The position numbers and the translations under genes were made by a program. Of a DNA stretch of 33,976 nt, positions 1-8,043 are shown piece by piece. This stretch comes from Streptomyces sp. UW30 (GTDB lineage Bacteria > Actinomycetota > Actinomycetes > Streptomycetales > Streptomycetaceae). Below the pieces are notes generated by a model. That model had not been told where the DNA came from and searched no databases. It saw nothing but the letters and a program-made list of their open reading frames with translations. Where the stretch lies: NCBI RefSeq assembly GCF_008042075.1, contig NZ_RDBN01000053.1, forward strand, positions 1,192,522-1,226,497. Direction: 5' to 3'. Within the stretch, counting starts at the first letter, position 1. Each line of letters starts with the position of its first letter.

Positions 1-100
1 CGGCGACGACAGCGCGATCGTCTTCGGCTGGGTCCTCGCTTCCCACCAGGTGGGCGCGGCGCTGGTCGCCTTCCTCGGCGGGGTCGCGCGGGACGTCTTC
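1..100 (+). repeat. 100-bp inverted duplication, left arm
   Basis: Bases 1-100 are an exact reverse complement of 517-616, which lies inside the MFS transporter gene. The match ends at base 100, where the sequence switches to flavin-reductase coding sequence. The last bases of the arm (cttc) could also belong to the reductase gene, as expected for a junction at short microhomology. Because the window begins inside this arm, its left limit is unknown. This may be a genuine fold-back duplication or a chimeric contig end. Confidence 0.95.
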
Positions 101-379
101 TGCGTGAACGTCCTGAGCGCCGGCCAGGGCGAGTTGTGCCGTGCTTTCGCGGTGAGCGGGGCGGACAAGTTCGCGGGGGTGGCGTACGACGCGGCCCCGG
201 TGTCCGGCTCCCCCCGCCTCGCGGGCACGCTCGCGTGGATCGACTGCACGATCCACGCGGTGCACACGGGCGGCGACCATCTCATCGTCGTGGGCCGGGT
301 GGACGCCCTGGGCGGCGAGGACGCCCCCGACGGGCCGCTGCTCTTCCATCGGGGGCGGTTCGGCCGGCTGGAGGGCTGA
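2..379 (+). pseudogene. Chimeric ORF: MFS fragment fused to flavin reductase C-terminus
   Basis: The frame is open from the window edge to a TGA at 377-379. Bases 2-100 read in the same frame as the MFS transporter encoded on the other strand (GWVLASHQVGAAL and on to GGVARDVF). From base 98 the protein becomes the C-terminal part of a flavin reductase-like FMN-binding domain: FCVNVLSAGQGELCRAF, then DKFAGVAYD, then a segment ending in the LIVVGRVDAL strand and LLFHRGRFGRL. About 93 residues of a roughly 160-residue family remain. The N-terminal half is missing or replaced by the inverted copy. Intact relatives reduce flavin with NAD(P)H for a partner monooxygenase. The domain call is good, but function of this copy is doubtful. 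It converges on the MFS gene, with stops 29 bp apart. Confidence 0.75.
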
Positions 380-408
380 GCACCCGCCGGCCGGGTCGGC
401 GGATGCCG

Positions 409-1719
409 TCAGGATGCGGCGAGGGCGGGCACCGGACGCCGCCGGATCACCAGCGCCATCAGCGCCGCCGCGGCGCACAGCGCCCCGGACGCGTACCAGA
501 CCATGTCGTACGTGCCGAAGACGTCCCGCGCGACCCCGCCGAGGAAGGCGACCAGCGCCGCGCCCACCTGGTGGGAAGCGAGGACCCAGCCGAAGACGAT
601 CGCGCTGTCGTCGCCGTAGTGCTCACGGCACAGGGCGACGGTGGGCGGGACGGTCGCGACCCAGTCGAGGCCGTAGAAGACGATGAAGAAGAGCATCGAC
701 GGGTGGACGCTCGACGCGAGCAGCATCGGCAGGAAGAGCAGCGAGATGCCGCGCAGGGCGTAGTAGACCGCGAGCAGGCGGCGCGGTTCGAAGCGGTCGG
801 TGAGCCAGCCGGAGAAGATCGTGCCGACGACGTCGAAGACGCCGATGACCGCGAGCAGCGAGGCGGCGGCCGTGATGGGCATGCCGTGGTCGTGGGCGGC
901 GGGCACGAAGTGGGTCTGGATGAGGCCGTTGGTGGAGGCGCCGCAGATCGCGAAGGTGCCGGCCAGCAGCCAGAAGGGGCCGGTGCGGGCCGCCGAGAAG
1001 AGGACCGTCACGGCCCGGCGGGCGGCGCCCTGCGCGGGCGGCGGCTTCGGCACGAACTCCTCCGAGCCGTACGGCGCAAGGCCCACGTCGGCCGGGTGGT
1101 CGCGCAGCAGCAGCCAGACGAAGGGGACCACCGCGAGGGCCGCGAGGGCGACCGTGACGACGGCCGGGCGCCAGCTGTGGTTCTCGACCATCCAGGACAG
1201 CAGGGGCAGGAAGATCAGCTGGCCGGAGGCCGAGGCGGCGGTGAGGATGCCGGTGACCAGGCCGCGCCGCTCGGTGAACCAGCGGTTGGTGACCGTGGCG
1301 GCGAACGCCAGCGCCATCGAACCGGTGCCGAGTCCCACCAACAGGCCCCAGCACAGCAACAGCTGCCAGGCCGCCGTCATCCAGTACGTCAGACCGGAGC
1401 CGACCGCGATCAGGGTCAGGGCCGCCGCGACGACCCTGCGTATGCCGAAGCGGTCCATCAGGGCGGCGGCGAAGGGGGCGGTCAGGCCGTACAGCGCCAG
1501 GTTGATCGAGACGGCGGCCCCGATCGTGCCGCGTGACCAGCCGAACTGGTCGTTCAGCGGGTCGATGAGCAGCCCCGGCAGGGAGCGGAAGGCGGCCGCG
1601 CCGAGGATCGTCACGAAGGCGACGGCGGCGACGAACCAGGCGCGGTGGATGCGGGAACGACGCGGCCCCGTCGGGGACTGGTCCGCGGTGGCGGCGGTGG
1701 CTTCGGTTGTCTGCGTCAC
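409..1719 (-). CDS. MFS transporter, monocarboxylate/oxalate-type
   Basis: A 436-residue major facilitator permease of normal length with about twelve hydrophobic segments. After a short hydrophilic N-terminus the first membrane helix starts near residue 29. The loop between helices 2 and 3 carries the family motif as ALMDRFGIRR, and the equivalent C-terminal loop reads GWLTDRFEPRR, both typical of MFS proteins. A central cytoplasmic loop rich in Pro and Ala lies near residues 215-235. The first helices (RSLPGLLIDPLNDQFGWSRG) resemble bacterial carboxylate transporters of the oxalate/formate or monocarboxylate group, but the substrate cannot be read. The start is GTG at 1719 with no clear ribosome-binding site. 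It is divergent from the GlxA-type regulator 71 bp away, which may control it. Confidence 0.88.
   Translation of the reverse strand: MTQTTEATAATADQSPTGPRRSRIHRAWFVAAVAFVTILGAAAFRSLPGLLIDPLNDQFGWSRGTIGAAVSINLALYGLTAPFAAALMDRFGIRRVVAAALTLIAVGSGLTYWMTAAWQLLLCWGLLVGLGTGSMALAFAATVTNRWFTERRGLVTGILTAASASGQLIFLPLLSWMVENHSWRPAVVTVALAALAVVPFVWLLLRDHPADVGLAPYGSEEFVPKPPPAQGAARRAVTVLFSAARTGPFWLLAGTFAICGASTNGLIQTHFVPAAHDHGMPITAAASLLAVIGVFDVVGTIFSGWLTDRFEPRRLLAVYYALRGISLLFLPMLLASSVHPSMLFFIVFYGLDWVATVPPTVALCREHYGDDSAIVFGWVLASHQVGAALVAFLGGVARDVFGTYDMVWYASGALCAAAALMALVIRRRPVPALAAS
517..616 (-). repeat. 100-bp inverted duplication, right arm (source copy)
   Basis: This segment lies inside the intact MFS gene and is the exact reverse complement of bases 1-100. 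It is taken as the source because the MFS reading frame continues smoothly through it on both sides, whereas the left copy breaks into a different gene. Confidence 0.95.
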
Positions 1720-1755
1720 GACAAAGAGCTTCGGGCCTGCGCCCTCGCGGATCCA

Positions 1756-1784
1756 TTGGCCCGAGGGACAGCATTCGTTAGGAT
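1756..1784 (+). promoter_or_regulatory. Promoter of the GlxA-type regulator, probably leaderless
   Basis: TTGGCC at 1756-1761, a 17-bp spacer and TAGGAT at 1779-1784 fit a housekeeping promoter. The -10 element ends six bases before the ATG at 1791 and no ribosome-binding site is present. Transcription would therefore start at or next to the ATG. Confidence 0.55.
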
Positions 1785-1790
1785 CGGGCC

Positions 1791-2876
1791 ATGAGCAGTG
1801 AGCCGGAGCACCGCGAGGGTCAGCGCAAGGGTGAGGCGGACCGGCGGGAGCACCGGCACCACGGTCCGCCGGACTTCCGCCCGCACCGCGTCGTCGTCCT
1901 GGCGCTGGACGGAATCCTCCCCTTCGAGCTGGGCATCCCGCACCGGATCTTCGGCCGCCCCAAGGACGCGCTGGGGCGGCATCTGTACGAGGTCGTGACC
2001 TGCTCGATCCGGCCGCCGGGCCCCGTCCGCACCGACGCCGACTTCGCCATCCAGGTCGAGCACGGCCCGCAGACGCTGGCCACCGCCGACACGGTGATCA
2101 TCCCGGCGTCGTACGAACTCGGCCCGGTCTTCGAGGAGGGCGTGCTCACCGACGAACTGGCCGCCGCGCTCGCCCACATCCGCCCCGGCACCCGCCTCGC
2201 CTCCATCTGCACCGGCGTGTACGTCCTCGCCGCGGCCGGCCTGCTCGACGGGCGCCCGGCCACCACGCACTGGGCCGACGCCGACCGCTTCCAGCAGCTG
2301 TTCCCGCAGGTCGAGGTCGACGCGGACGTGCTCTTCATCGACGACGGAGACCTGCTGACCTCAGCCGGGGTCGCGGCCGGGATCGACCTGTGCCTGCACA
2401 TGGTGCGCCGCGACCACGGCACGGCGATCGCGACCGAGGTGGCCCGCCGCACCGTCGTACCGCCCCACCGGGACGGCGGCCAGGCGCAGTACATCCACCG
2501 CCCGGTCCCCGACCCGCAGCAGTCGTCCACGACCACGGCCCGCGCCTGGGCCCTGGGCCGGCTCCACGAGCCCATCCAGCTGCGGGACATGGCCGACCAG
2601 GAGTCCATGTCGGTGCGCACCTTCACCCGCCGCTTCCGCGAGGAGGTCGGCATCAGCCCAGGCCAGTGGCTCGCCCAGCAACGCGTCGAGCGCGCCCGCC
2701 ATCTCCTGGAGTCCACCGACCTCTCGGTCGACCAGGTGGCCACCGCCGCGGGCTTCGGCACGGCCCAGTCGATGCGGCAGCACCTACAGACGGCACTCGG
2801 GGTCACACCCACCAGCTATCGGCGCACCTTCCGCACCGGCGGCAAGCCCGCCCTGCAGGTCCCCAGCCGTCCCTGA
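1791..2876 (+). CDS. GlxA-family transcriptional regulator (DJ-1/PfpI plus AraC HTH)
   Basis: A 361-residue regulator. Residues about 27-195 form a DJ-1/PfpI-like domain: VVLALDGILPFELGIP opens it and the nucleophile-elbow region reads SICTGVYVLAAAGLLDGR followed by ATTHW, as in GlxA-type regulators. Residues about 245-345 form an AraC/XylS DNA-binding domain with two helix-turn-helix units: MSVRTFTRRFREEVGISP and then DQVATAAGFGTAQSMRQH. The N-terminal domain of this family senses ligands and is usually not catalytic. The 26-residue N-terminal extension is charged and rich in Glu, Arg and His. The gene's 3' end is the first, diverged copy of the 188-bp tandem repeat that follows. Likely targets are itself and the divergent MFS gene, by position only. 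Confidence 0.9.
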   Translation: MSSEPEHREGQRKGEADRREHRHHGPPDFRPHRVVVLALDGILPFELGIPHRIFGRPKDALGRHLYEVVTCSIRPPGPVRTDADFAIQVEHGPQTLATADTVIIPASYELGPVFEEGVLTDELAAALAHIRPGTRLASICTGVYVLAAAGLLDGRPATTHWADADRFQQLFPQVEVDADVLFIDDGDLLTSAGVAAGIDLCLHMVRRDHGTAIATEVARRTVVPPHRDGGQAQYIHRPVPDPQQSSTTTARAWALGRLHEPIQLRDMADQESMSVRTFTRRFREEVGISPGQWLAQQRVERARHLLESTDLSVDQVATAAGFGTAQSMRQHLQTALGVTPTSYRRTFRTGGKPALQVPSRP

Positions 2877-3470
2877 ACCGTCCCGAGGAGGCTCCCCCTC
2901 ACCAGCCGACCGGTCGACCAAGTCGCCCCGAGCCGCCGGCTTCGACACCACCCCAGCCGATGCGACAGCACCTACAAACGGCACTCCGGGTCACACCCAC
3001 CAGCTATCGGCGCACCTTCCGCACCGGCAGCAAGCCCGACCCGCAGGTCCCCAGCCGTCCCTGAACCGTCCCGAGGAGGCTCCCCCTCACCAGCCGACCG
3101 GTCGACCAAGTCGCCCCGAGCCGCCGACTTCGACACCACCCCAGCCGATGCGACAGCACCTACAAACGGCACTCGGGATCACACCCACCAGCCATCGACG
3201 CACCTTCCGCACCGGCAGCAAGCCCGACCCGCAGGTCCCCAGCCGTCCCTGAACCGTCCCGAGGAGGCTCCCCCTCACCAGCCGACCGGTCGACCAGGTC
3301 ACCCCGAGCCGCCGGCTTCGACACCACCCCAGCCGATGCGACAGCACCTACAAACGGCACTCGGGGTCACGCCCACCAGCTATCGGCGCACCTTCCGCAC
3401 CGGCGCCAAGCCCGACCCGCAGGTCCCCAGCCGTCCGTGAAGCGTCCCGACGGGCCTCTCCCCACCAGCC
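2725..3470 (+). repeat. Tandem repeat, 188-bp period, four copies
   Basis: Landmarks recur every 188 bp: CGGTCGACC at 2725 (47 rather than 49 bp before the next landmark), 2911, 3099 and 3287; ATGCG(A/G)CAGCACCTACA at 2772, 2960, 3148 and 3336. Copy 1 is the 3' end of the GlxA-type regulator gene (second HTH plus stop). Copies 2 and 3 are nearly identical degenerate copies. Copy 4 fades out near 3470 inside the 3' end of the opposing MFS gene. Since 188 is not a multiple of 3, each copy sits in a new frame relative to the regulator. The unit spans the old convergent junction, so the amplification lengthened the intergenic region rather than either protein's core. Confidence 0.93.
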
Positions 3471-4601
3471 GAGCGCGGTCAGCAGCAGGGTCAGCACCAC
3501 ACCGGCCAGAACGGCCGTGGACGGCGCGACGACCTGGAGCAGGCCGCCCGCGAGGGAACCCGTCGCCGCGTAGCCCGCGCCCGCGGCCGCGTACAGCACG
3601 GAGTAGCCGGCGGCCAGGGCGCTCGGCGGCAGGGCCTCGCGCAGGGACAGGTTGCGGGTGATCAGCGCGCCCGACTGGAGCATGCCGGCGAGGACCAGGA
3701 CGATCGCGATCCCGGCCGCGCCCGGTATCAGTGCGACCAGGGCCACGAAGGCCGCCATGCCACTGATCAGCACCGCACTGCGCGTGGGGAGCCGCCCCGG
3801 CCACGACCTCAGGCCGTACAGGAACGCCCCGAGACCCGCCCCCACGGCCATGCCCGCCAGCAGCGGGCCGGACCAGCCCACGCCGATGCCGCGCTGCTCC
3901 AGCAGTGCGGGCAGGGTGAGTTCGGCCAGGCCGAGCAGCGTGATGCTGGCCGCGCCCGTGACGTAGACCGGCCAGGCGCGGATCAGCACCCGGGTCCTCA
4001 CCCGGCCCGCCTCCCCACCCTCGCCGTCCTTGGCCCAGCCCGCGGGCAGCAGCCAGTGGCCCGCGACCGACGACGCCATGCAGACCGCCGCGAGGAGCAA
4101 CGGCACCCGGGGCGCCACCCCGAGGGCCAGCCCGGCGACGGCGACCGGGGAGACCGCCCACACCCCGGACATCAGCATCGACTCGGCGGACAGCGCCTGC
4201 GCCACCGCGCGCTCCGGCACCAGCGAGGTCAGCAGCGCACGCTGGCCTCCCGCGGCGGCGGCGGGGGCGGCCCCGGCCAGGAACGCGAACGCCCCCAGCA
4301 CGACGGCGGGCGAGTCGGCGAAGATCCCGAGTCCGGTGAACCCCACGGTCCCGCCCGCGAGCCCGACGACCAGGTGGCGCCTGCCGCGAGCCGGGTCCAG
4401 CCGCATCCCGAGGACCGGGGCACCGATGATCTCGCCGAGCACATAGACGGCCGCGAGCGTCGCGCCCAGGGTGTAGCCGCCGGGCCGCTCCCGCACCAGG
4501 AACACCAGCGCCAACGGCGTCATGGCGACCGGCATACGAGCGGCGACGGCGGTGCAGGCCCAGACCAGGACCTGCTTGGAGGCGACGTCTCGATAGGTCA
4601 T
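3348..4601 (-). CDS. MFS transporter with a C-terminus read from the antisense of the repeat
   Basis: A hydrophobic MFS protein of 417 residues from the ATG at 4601. A GTG at 4634 would add 11 residues; neither start has a strong ribosome-binding site. The N-terminus reads MTYRDVASKQVLVWACTAVA. Membrane helices follow at regular spacing, with a central hydrophilic loop KDGEGGEAGRVRTR. The last helix ends near ALGWWGEARRDA. After that about 28 polar residues, ending in GGRDPECRL, are translated from the antisense strand of repeat copy 4, before a TAG at 3348-3350. The tail is therefore secondary and unlikely to be part of the ancestral protein. Substrate is unknown; short MFS proteins of this look are often putative drug exporters. 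Confidence 0.82.
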   Translation of the reverse strand: MTYRDVASKQVLVWACTAVAARMPVAMTPLALVFLVRERPGGYTLGATLAAVYVLGEIIGAPVLGMRLDPARGRRHLVVGLAGGTVGFTGLGIFADSPAVVLGAFAFLAGAAPAAAAGGQRALLTSLVPERAVAQALSAESMLMSGVWAVSPVAVAGLALGVAPRVPLLLAAVCMASSVAGHWLLPAGWAKDGEGGEAGRVRTRVLIRAWPVYVTGAASITLLGLAELTLPALLEQRGIGVGWSGPLLAGMAVGAGLGAFLYGLRSWPGRLPTRSAVLISGMAAFVALVALIPGAAGIAIVLVLAGMLQSGALITRNLSLREALPPSALAAGYSVLYAAAGAGYAATGSLAGGLLQVVAPSTAVLAGVVLTLLLTALGWWGEARRDASRTAGDLRVGLGAGAEGAPIAGGRDPECRL

Positions 4602-4700
4602 GCAGATGACGGTAGGCGTCACCACCGACAACACGGCAGCCGTTTTCCGGGCCTGTGGAAAACCCCGCCGCGAGACCTCGCCGCAGACGTCCCGAAGACC

Positions 4701-5750
4701 TCAGAAGGTCAGCACCCCGCGCGCCACCTTCCCCGCCTCCGCGTCAGCCGCCGCCCTCTCGAAGTCCTCCACCGGGTACGTCTCCGTCACCAGCTCGTCC
4801 AGCATGAGCCGCCCCGCCCGGTACAGCTCGGCGTACAGCGCGATGTCCCGCTGCGGGCGGGACGACCCGTACCGGCAGCCCAGGATCGACTTGTCCAGGT
4901 ACATGGAGGAGACGAGGAAGGACGCCTCGGCCGTGGCCGCGGGCACGCCGAGGAGTACCGCCTGCCCATGGCGGTCCAGCAGGTCGACGGCCGCCCGGAT
5001 CAGCTCGACACGCCCCACGCACTCGAAGGCATGGTCGGCCCCCGTCGGCAGCAGTTCCCGCACCCCCTCCACCGACGTCAGGAAGTCCGTCGCCCCGAAC
5101 TGCCGCGCCACCGCCTCCTTCGCCGGATTGGCGTCCACCGCCACGATCCGCAGCGCGCCCGCGATCCGGGCCCCCTGGATGACATTGAGCCCGATCCCAC
5201 CGGCGCCGATCACGACCACCCGGTCCCCCCGGTCGACGCGCGCCCGGTTCAGTGCGGCCCCCACGCCCGTGAGCACCCCGCACCCGATCAGCGCGGCGGA
5301 CGGCAGCGGAATGTCCTTGGGGATCCGGACCGCCTGGACCGCCTTCACCACGGTCCGTTCCGCGAAGGCGGAGTTGGACGCGAACTGGAACACTGCCTGC
5401 TCACCGCGCCGGAACGGCCGCCCCGGCCGCCCTATGGCCTGCCGGCACATGGTCGGCCGCCCCCGGTCGCACTCGGCGCACGTACCGCAGTTGGCAAGCG
5501 TGGACAGCGCCACATGATCCCCGGGCTCCACATGGGTGACACCCACACCCACCGCTTCCACGACTCCCGCCCCCTCATGGCCCAACACCACAGGAACCGG
5601 GAAGGGTATGGTCCCGTCCACCACGGACAGATCGCTGTGACACAACCCGGCCGCCGCGATGGACACCAGCACCTCACCCGGCCCCGGATCCCGCACCTCC
5701 AGATCGTCCACGACCTCGATCCGCTTGCCGTCGAACATCACTGCGCGCAT
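4701..5750 (-). CDS. Zinc-dependent alcohol dehydrogenase
   Basis: A 349-residue medium-chain dehydrogenase that oxidises an alcohol to an aldehyde or ketone (or the reverse) with a nicotinamide cofactor. Catalytic zinc ligands are visible as Cys37 (GLCHSD), His58-Glu59 (GHEG) and Cys157 (IGCGVLTG). The structural zinc site is Cys88, 91, 94 and 102 (NCGTCAECDRGRPTMC). The Rossmann motif GAGGIG is at 182-187, and Asp206 follows the second strand, which favours NAD(H) over NADP(H). The layout is that of the class III / NDMA-type alcohol dehydrogenase group. Its ATG overlaps the stop of the upstream acyl-CoA dehydrogenase gene (TGATG), so the two are translationally coupled. It probably acts on an intermediate of the same catabolic pathway. 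Confidence 0.92.
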   Translation of the reverse strand: MRAVMFDGKRIEVVDDLEVRDPGPGEVLVSIAAAGLCHSDLSVVDGTIPFPVPVVLGHEGAGVVEAVGVGVTHVEPGDHVALSTLANCGTCAECDRGRPTMCRQAIGRPGRPFRRGEQAVFQFASNSAFAERTVVKAVQAVRIPKDIPLPSAALIGCGVLTGVGAALNRARVDRGDRVVVIGAGGIGLNVIQGARIAGALRIVAVDANPAKEAVARQFGATDFLTSVEGVRELLPTGADHAFECVGRVELIRAAVDLLDRHGQAVLLGVPAATAEASFLVSSMYLDKSILGCRYGSSRPQRDIALYAELYRAGRLMLDELVTETYPVEDFERAAADAEAGKVARGVLTF

Positions 5751-6895
5751 CAGACGACCCCCTTGGGCTCCCTCGGCAGACCGAGCACCCGCTCGGCGAT
5801 GATCGTGCGCTGAACCTGGTCCGAACCCCCGTAGATCGTGTCGGCGCGGGAGAACAGGAACAGCTGCTGCGCGGCATCGAGTTCGTACGGCGTCGAGGGC
5901 GCCCACTCCCGCGGCCCCACGCTCGCCACCGCGCCGCGCACCTGAACCGCCAGCTCCCCGAGCCGCTGATGCCAGCCGCCCCACAGCAGCTTGGCCACGC
6001 TCGGCGCTCCCGCGTCGCCCGAACTCCCCAGTGTCCGCAGGGCGTTCCACCGCATCACCCGCAACTCGGCCCACTGCCGCACCAGCCGCTCCCGTACGAC
6101 GGGATCCGCCACGGCGCCGGACCGCACGGCCGCCTCCACGACCCGCCCCAACTCCGCCGCGAACCCGATCTGCTGGGCGAGTGTGGAGACTCCCCGCTCG
6201 AACCCGAGCAGACTCATGGCGACCTGCCACCCCGCGCCCGCACCCCCGACGACGTGCTCCGCGTGCGCGCCGTCGAAGAAGACCTCGTTGAAGTCACTGG
6301 TGCCGGTCATCTGACGGATGGGCCGCACCTCGACGCGCCCCGGCTGGTCCATCGGGACCAGCAGAAAGCTCAGTCCGTGATGGCGCCGGGATTCCGGCTC
6401 GGTGCGGGCCAGCACGAAGCACCAGTCCGCCTCGTGGGCGAGGGAGGTCCAGATCTTCTGCCCGGTGACGCGGTACGTTCCGTCCGAGGCCCGCTCGGCC
6501 TTCGTACGCACCCCCGCGAGGTCCGATCCGGCCCCGGGCTCGCTGTACCCCTGGCACCACAGCTCTTCGCCGACGGCGATCGGCGGCAGGAAGCGCGCCT
6601 TCTGCTCCTCGCTGCCGTGCGCGAGCAGGGTCGGGGCCAGCAGCTTCTCCCCGATGTGCCCGGACCGCGCCGGCGCCCCCGACCGCGCGTACTCCTCGGC
6701 CCACACGACCTGCTGAGTGAGCGTGGCGGTCCGGTTCCCGTACCCGGCCTCGGACCAGCCCAGCCCTATCCAGCCGGCTTTGCCCAGCGCGCGTTCCCAG
6801 GTACGGCGATCCTGCGCCCCCTCGCGATGCTCGGAGAGCCACGCCCTGGCCTCCGCACGAAACGCCTCGTCCTCAGCGGTGAATCCAAAGTCCAC
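5750..6895 (-). CDS. Acyl-CoA dehydrogenase (FadE-type)
   Basis: A full-length 381-residue FAD flavoenzyme that introduces the alpha,beta double bond into an acyl-CoA. The N-terminal helical domain starts MDFGFTAEDEAFRAEARAWL. The FAD/substrate beta domain carries WCQGYSEPGAGSDLAGV (113-129) and GQKIWTS (145-151). In the C-terminal domain the usual catalytic Glu of medium-chain enzymes is replaced: the site reads IYGGSDQVQR. A Glu is instead present at 233 in GFERG, the position used by isovaleryl-CoA dehydrogenase-type enzymes, so activity is likely retained. It is the middle gene of the SDR - dehydrogenase - alcohol dehydrogenase operon. The true acyl substrate is unknown. Confidence 0.92.
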   Translation of the reverse strand: MDFGFTAEDEAFRAEARAWLSEHREGAQDRRTWERALGKAGWIGLGWSEAGYGNRTATLTQQVVWAEEYARSGAPARSGHIGEKLLAPTLLAHGSEEQKARFLPPIAVGEELWCQGYSEPGAGSDLAGVRTKAERASDGTYRVTGQKIWTSLAHEADWCFVLARTEPESRRHHGLSFLLVPMDQPGRVEVRPIRQMTGTSDFNEVFFDGAHAEHVVGGAGAGWQVAMSLLGFERGVSTLAQQIGFAAELGRVVEAAVRSGAVADPVVRERLVRQWAELRVMRWNALRTLGSSGDAGAPSVAKLLWGGWHQRLGELAVQVRGAVASVGPREWAPSTPYELDAAQQLFLFSRADTIYGGSDQVQRTIIAERVLGLPREPKGVV

Positions 6896-6930
6896 GGCAA
6901 CCTCTCAAGCGACGGTCGGATCTCCAACCC

Positions 6931-7005
6931 AGGGGCGCGGGCCTGCATCGATCTGCGGCTCCGCCGCGTGGGCGCGGCGGGCCACAAACAATCCGCAGCC
7001 GCCAA
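6931..7005 (+). repeat. Streptomyces intergenic REP-like element, copy A
   Basis: This GC-rich intergenic segment between the SDR and acyl-CoA dehydrogenase genes shares the pattern GGGGCGCGG ... ACAA.CCGC.GCCGCC with segments at 24531-24579 (inverted) and 26990-27026. It contains the palindromic stretch GCGGCTCCGCCGC. Similar short palindromic segments are very common between Streptomyces genes. It lies inside a transcription unit and could form a hairpin in the mRNA. Confidence 0.6.
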
Positions 7006-7031
7006 CCCCCGACACCCTCCGAGCTTCCGAG

Positions 7032-7946
7032 CTATTGGGCGTTCGGCCGAGCACCCTCCCGAGCCGCCCTCTCCATCCCCTCCACCCGGGCCAGCATCGG
7101 CATCGGATCCACCCCCACCGACCCCGGCAACGCCTGCGCGATCGACTCCGGCGTCCACCCGCCGGAGGCATACGCGGCACGCAACTCCCGCGGCTGCGCC
7201 CACACCGCGATCTTCGGGCCGGCGACGGTGTACACCTGCCCTGTCACCCCGTACTCCCGAGCCGCGTCCGACAGCAGGTAGACGACGAGCGCGGCCACAT
7301 CCTCCGGCTCCCCGATCTCCGCCAACTCCATGGGCACGTTGGCCGACATCCGCGTACGAGCGACCGGCGCCACGGCATTGGCGCTCACCCCGTACTTGTT
7401 CAAGCCCAGCGCGGCGCTCCGTACGAGCGAGATGATCCCGCCCTTCGCCGCGCTGTAGTTGGCCTGCGAGACGGACCCCTGGTGATTGCCGCTGGTGAAC
7501 CCGATCAAGGTCCCGGCGCGCTGCTTCCGCATCACAGCGGAAGCCGCCCGGAACACGGTGAACGTCCCCTTCAGATGAGTGGCGACCACCGGATCCCACT
7601 CCTCCTCGGTCATGTTGAACAGCATCCGCTCCCGCAGGATCCCGGCGACGCACACGACCCCGTCGATCCGCCCGTAGGCCGACACCGCCGTGTCCACGAT
7701 CCGCTGTCCGCCCGCCATCGTGGACACGTCGTCGGCCACGGCGACCGCTTCCCCGCCCGCCGCCTCGATCTCCTTGACGACGGCCTCGGCGACCTCGCTC
7801 GTGGGCGAGACCCCGTCCACGGACACCCCGTAGTCATTGACGACGACCCGTGCCCCCTCGGCCGCGGCGGCCAGCGCCACCGCCCGTCCGATGCCCCGTC
7901 CGGCGCCCGTCACGGCGACGACCTTGCCTGCCAAGAAGTTCCCCAC
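7032..7946 (-). CDS. SDR-family dehydrogenase (3-hydroxyacyl-CoA type)
   Basis: A 304-residue short-chain dehydrogenase/reductase. The NAD(P)-binding motif TGAGRGIG is at 13-20. Catalytic residues Ser152, Tyr164 and Lys168 are in place (NYSAAKGG). Asp38 in VVNDYG after the second strand favours NAD. The insert after it (VSVDGVSPTSEVAEAVVKEI) and the roughly 45-residue C-terminal extension (TVAGPKIAVWAQPRELR onwards) match SDRs related to the dehydrogenase domain of peroxisomal multifunctional enzyme 2, which oxidise 3-hydroxyacyl-CoAs. The start is GTG at 7946. It heads the minus-strand operon with acyl-CoA dehydrogenase and alcohol dehydrogenase and shares a divergent promoter region with the cyclase gene. 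The link to beta-oxidation of an unusual acyl-CoA is inference. Confidence 0.9.
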   Translation of the reverse strand: MGNFLAGKVVAVTGAGRGIGRAVALAAAAEGARVVVNDYGVSVDGVSPTSEVAEAVVKEIEAAGGEAVAVADDVSTMAGGQRIVDTAVSAYGRIDGVVCVAGILRERMLFNMTEEEWDPVVATHLKGTFTVFRAASAVMRKQRAGTLIGFTSGNHQGSVSQANYSAAKGGIISLVRSAALGLNKYGVSANAVAPVARTRMSANVPMELAEIGEPEDVAALVVYLLSDAAREYGVTGQVYTVAGPKIAVWAQPRELRAAYASGGWTPESIAQALPGSVGVDPMPMLARVEGMERAAREGARPNAQ

Positions 7947-7968
7947 GTCCCGGCCCCTTCCCGCAGTT

Positions 7969-7985
7969 TCTGACGGTCCGTTAGA
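7969..7985. promoter_or_regulatory. Operator palindrome CTGAC-GGTCC-GTTAG
   Basis: CTGAC at 7970-7974, GGTCC, GTTAG at 7980-7984, flanked by T and A so that TCTGAC pairs with GTTAGA at one mismatch. It lies 24 bp from the SDR start, in the divergent region shared with the cyclase gene. The same 5-5-5 layout with CC before the right half-site recurs at 12385-12399 and 12475-12489. The length and symmetry suit a TetR-family repressor, but no such gene is in the window. Confidence 0.7.
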
Positions 7986-7997
7986 TTCGCCTCAGAT

Positions 7998-8012
7998 TCT
8001 ACGACCCGTCAG
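7998..8012. promoter_or_regulatory. Weaker second operator, TCTAC-GACCC-GTCAG
   Basis: The right half-site GTCAG (8008-8012) and the preceding CC match the operator consensus, but the left half-site TCTAC is poor. It begins 28 bp from the strong palindrome at 7970, close to three helical turns, so a second repressor dimer could bind on the same face of the DNA. Confidence 0.4.
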
Positions 8013-8043
8013 ATACACGGAGACAAGCCCCCGGGGAGGACCG

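Noticed and set aside
136..1536. Long plus-strand frame of 466 codons over the MFS gene
   Set aside because: It is the antisense shadow of a clear membrane protein, is extremely Arg/Gly-rich and has no ribosome-binding site.
2784..3360. Three repeated 66-codon minus-strand frames, each in one unit of the 188-bp array
   Set aside because: They are copies of the same antisense frame produced by the repeat. There is no ribosome-binding site or family resemblance, and the sense origin (regulator 3' end) is clear.
4056..5813. 585-codon plus-strand frame over MFS and alcohol dehydrogenase genes
   Set aside because: It runs antisense to two genes with all expected motifs, and its composition is that of a shadow frame.
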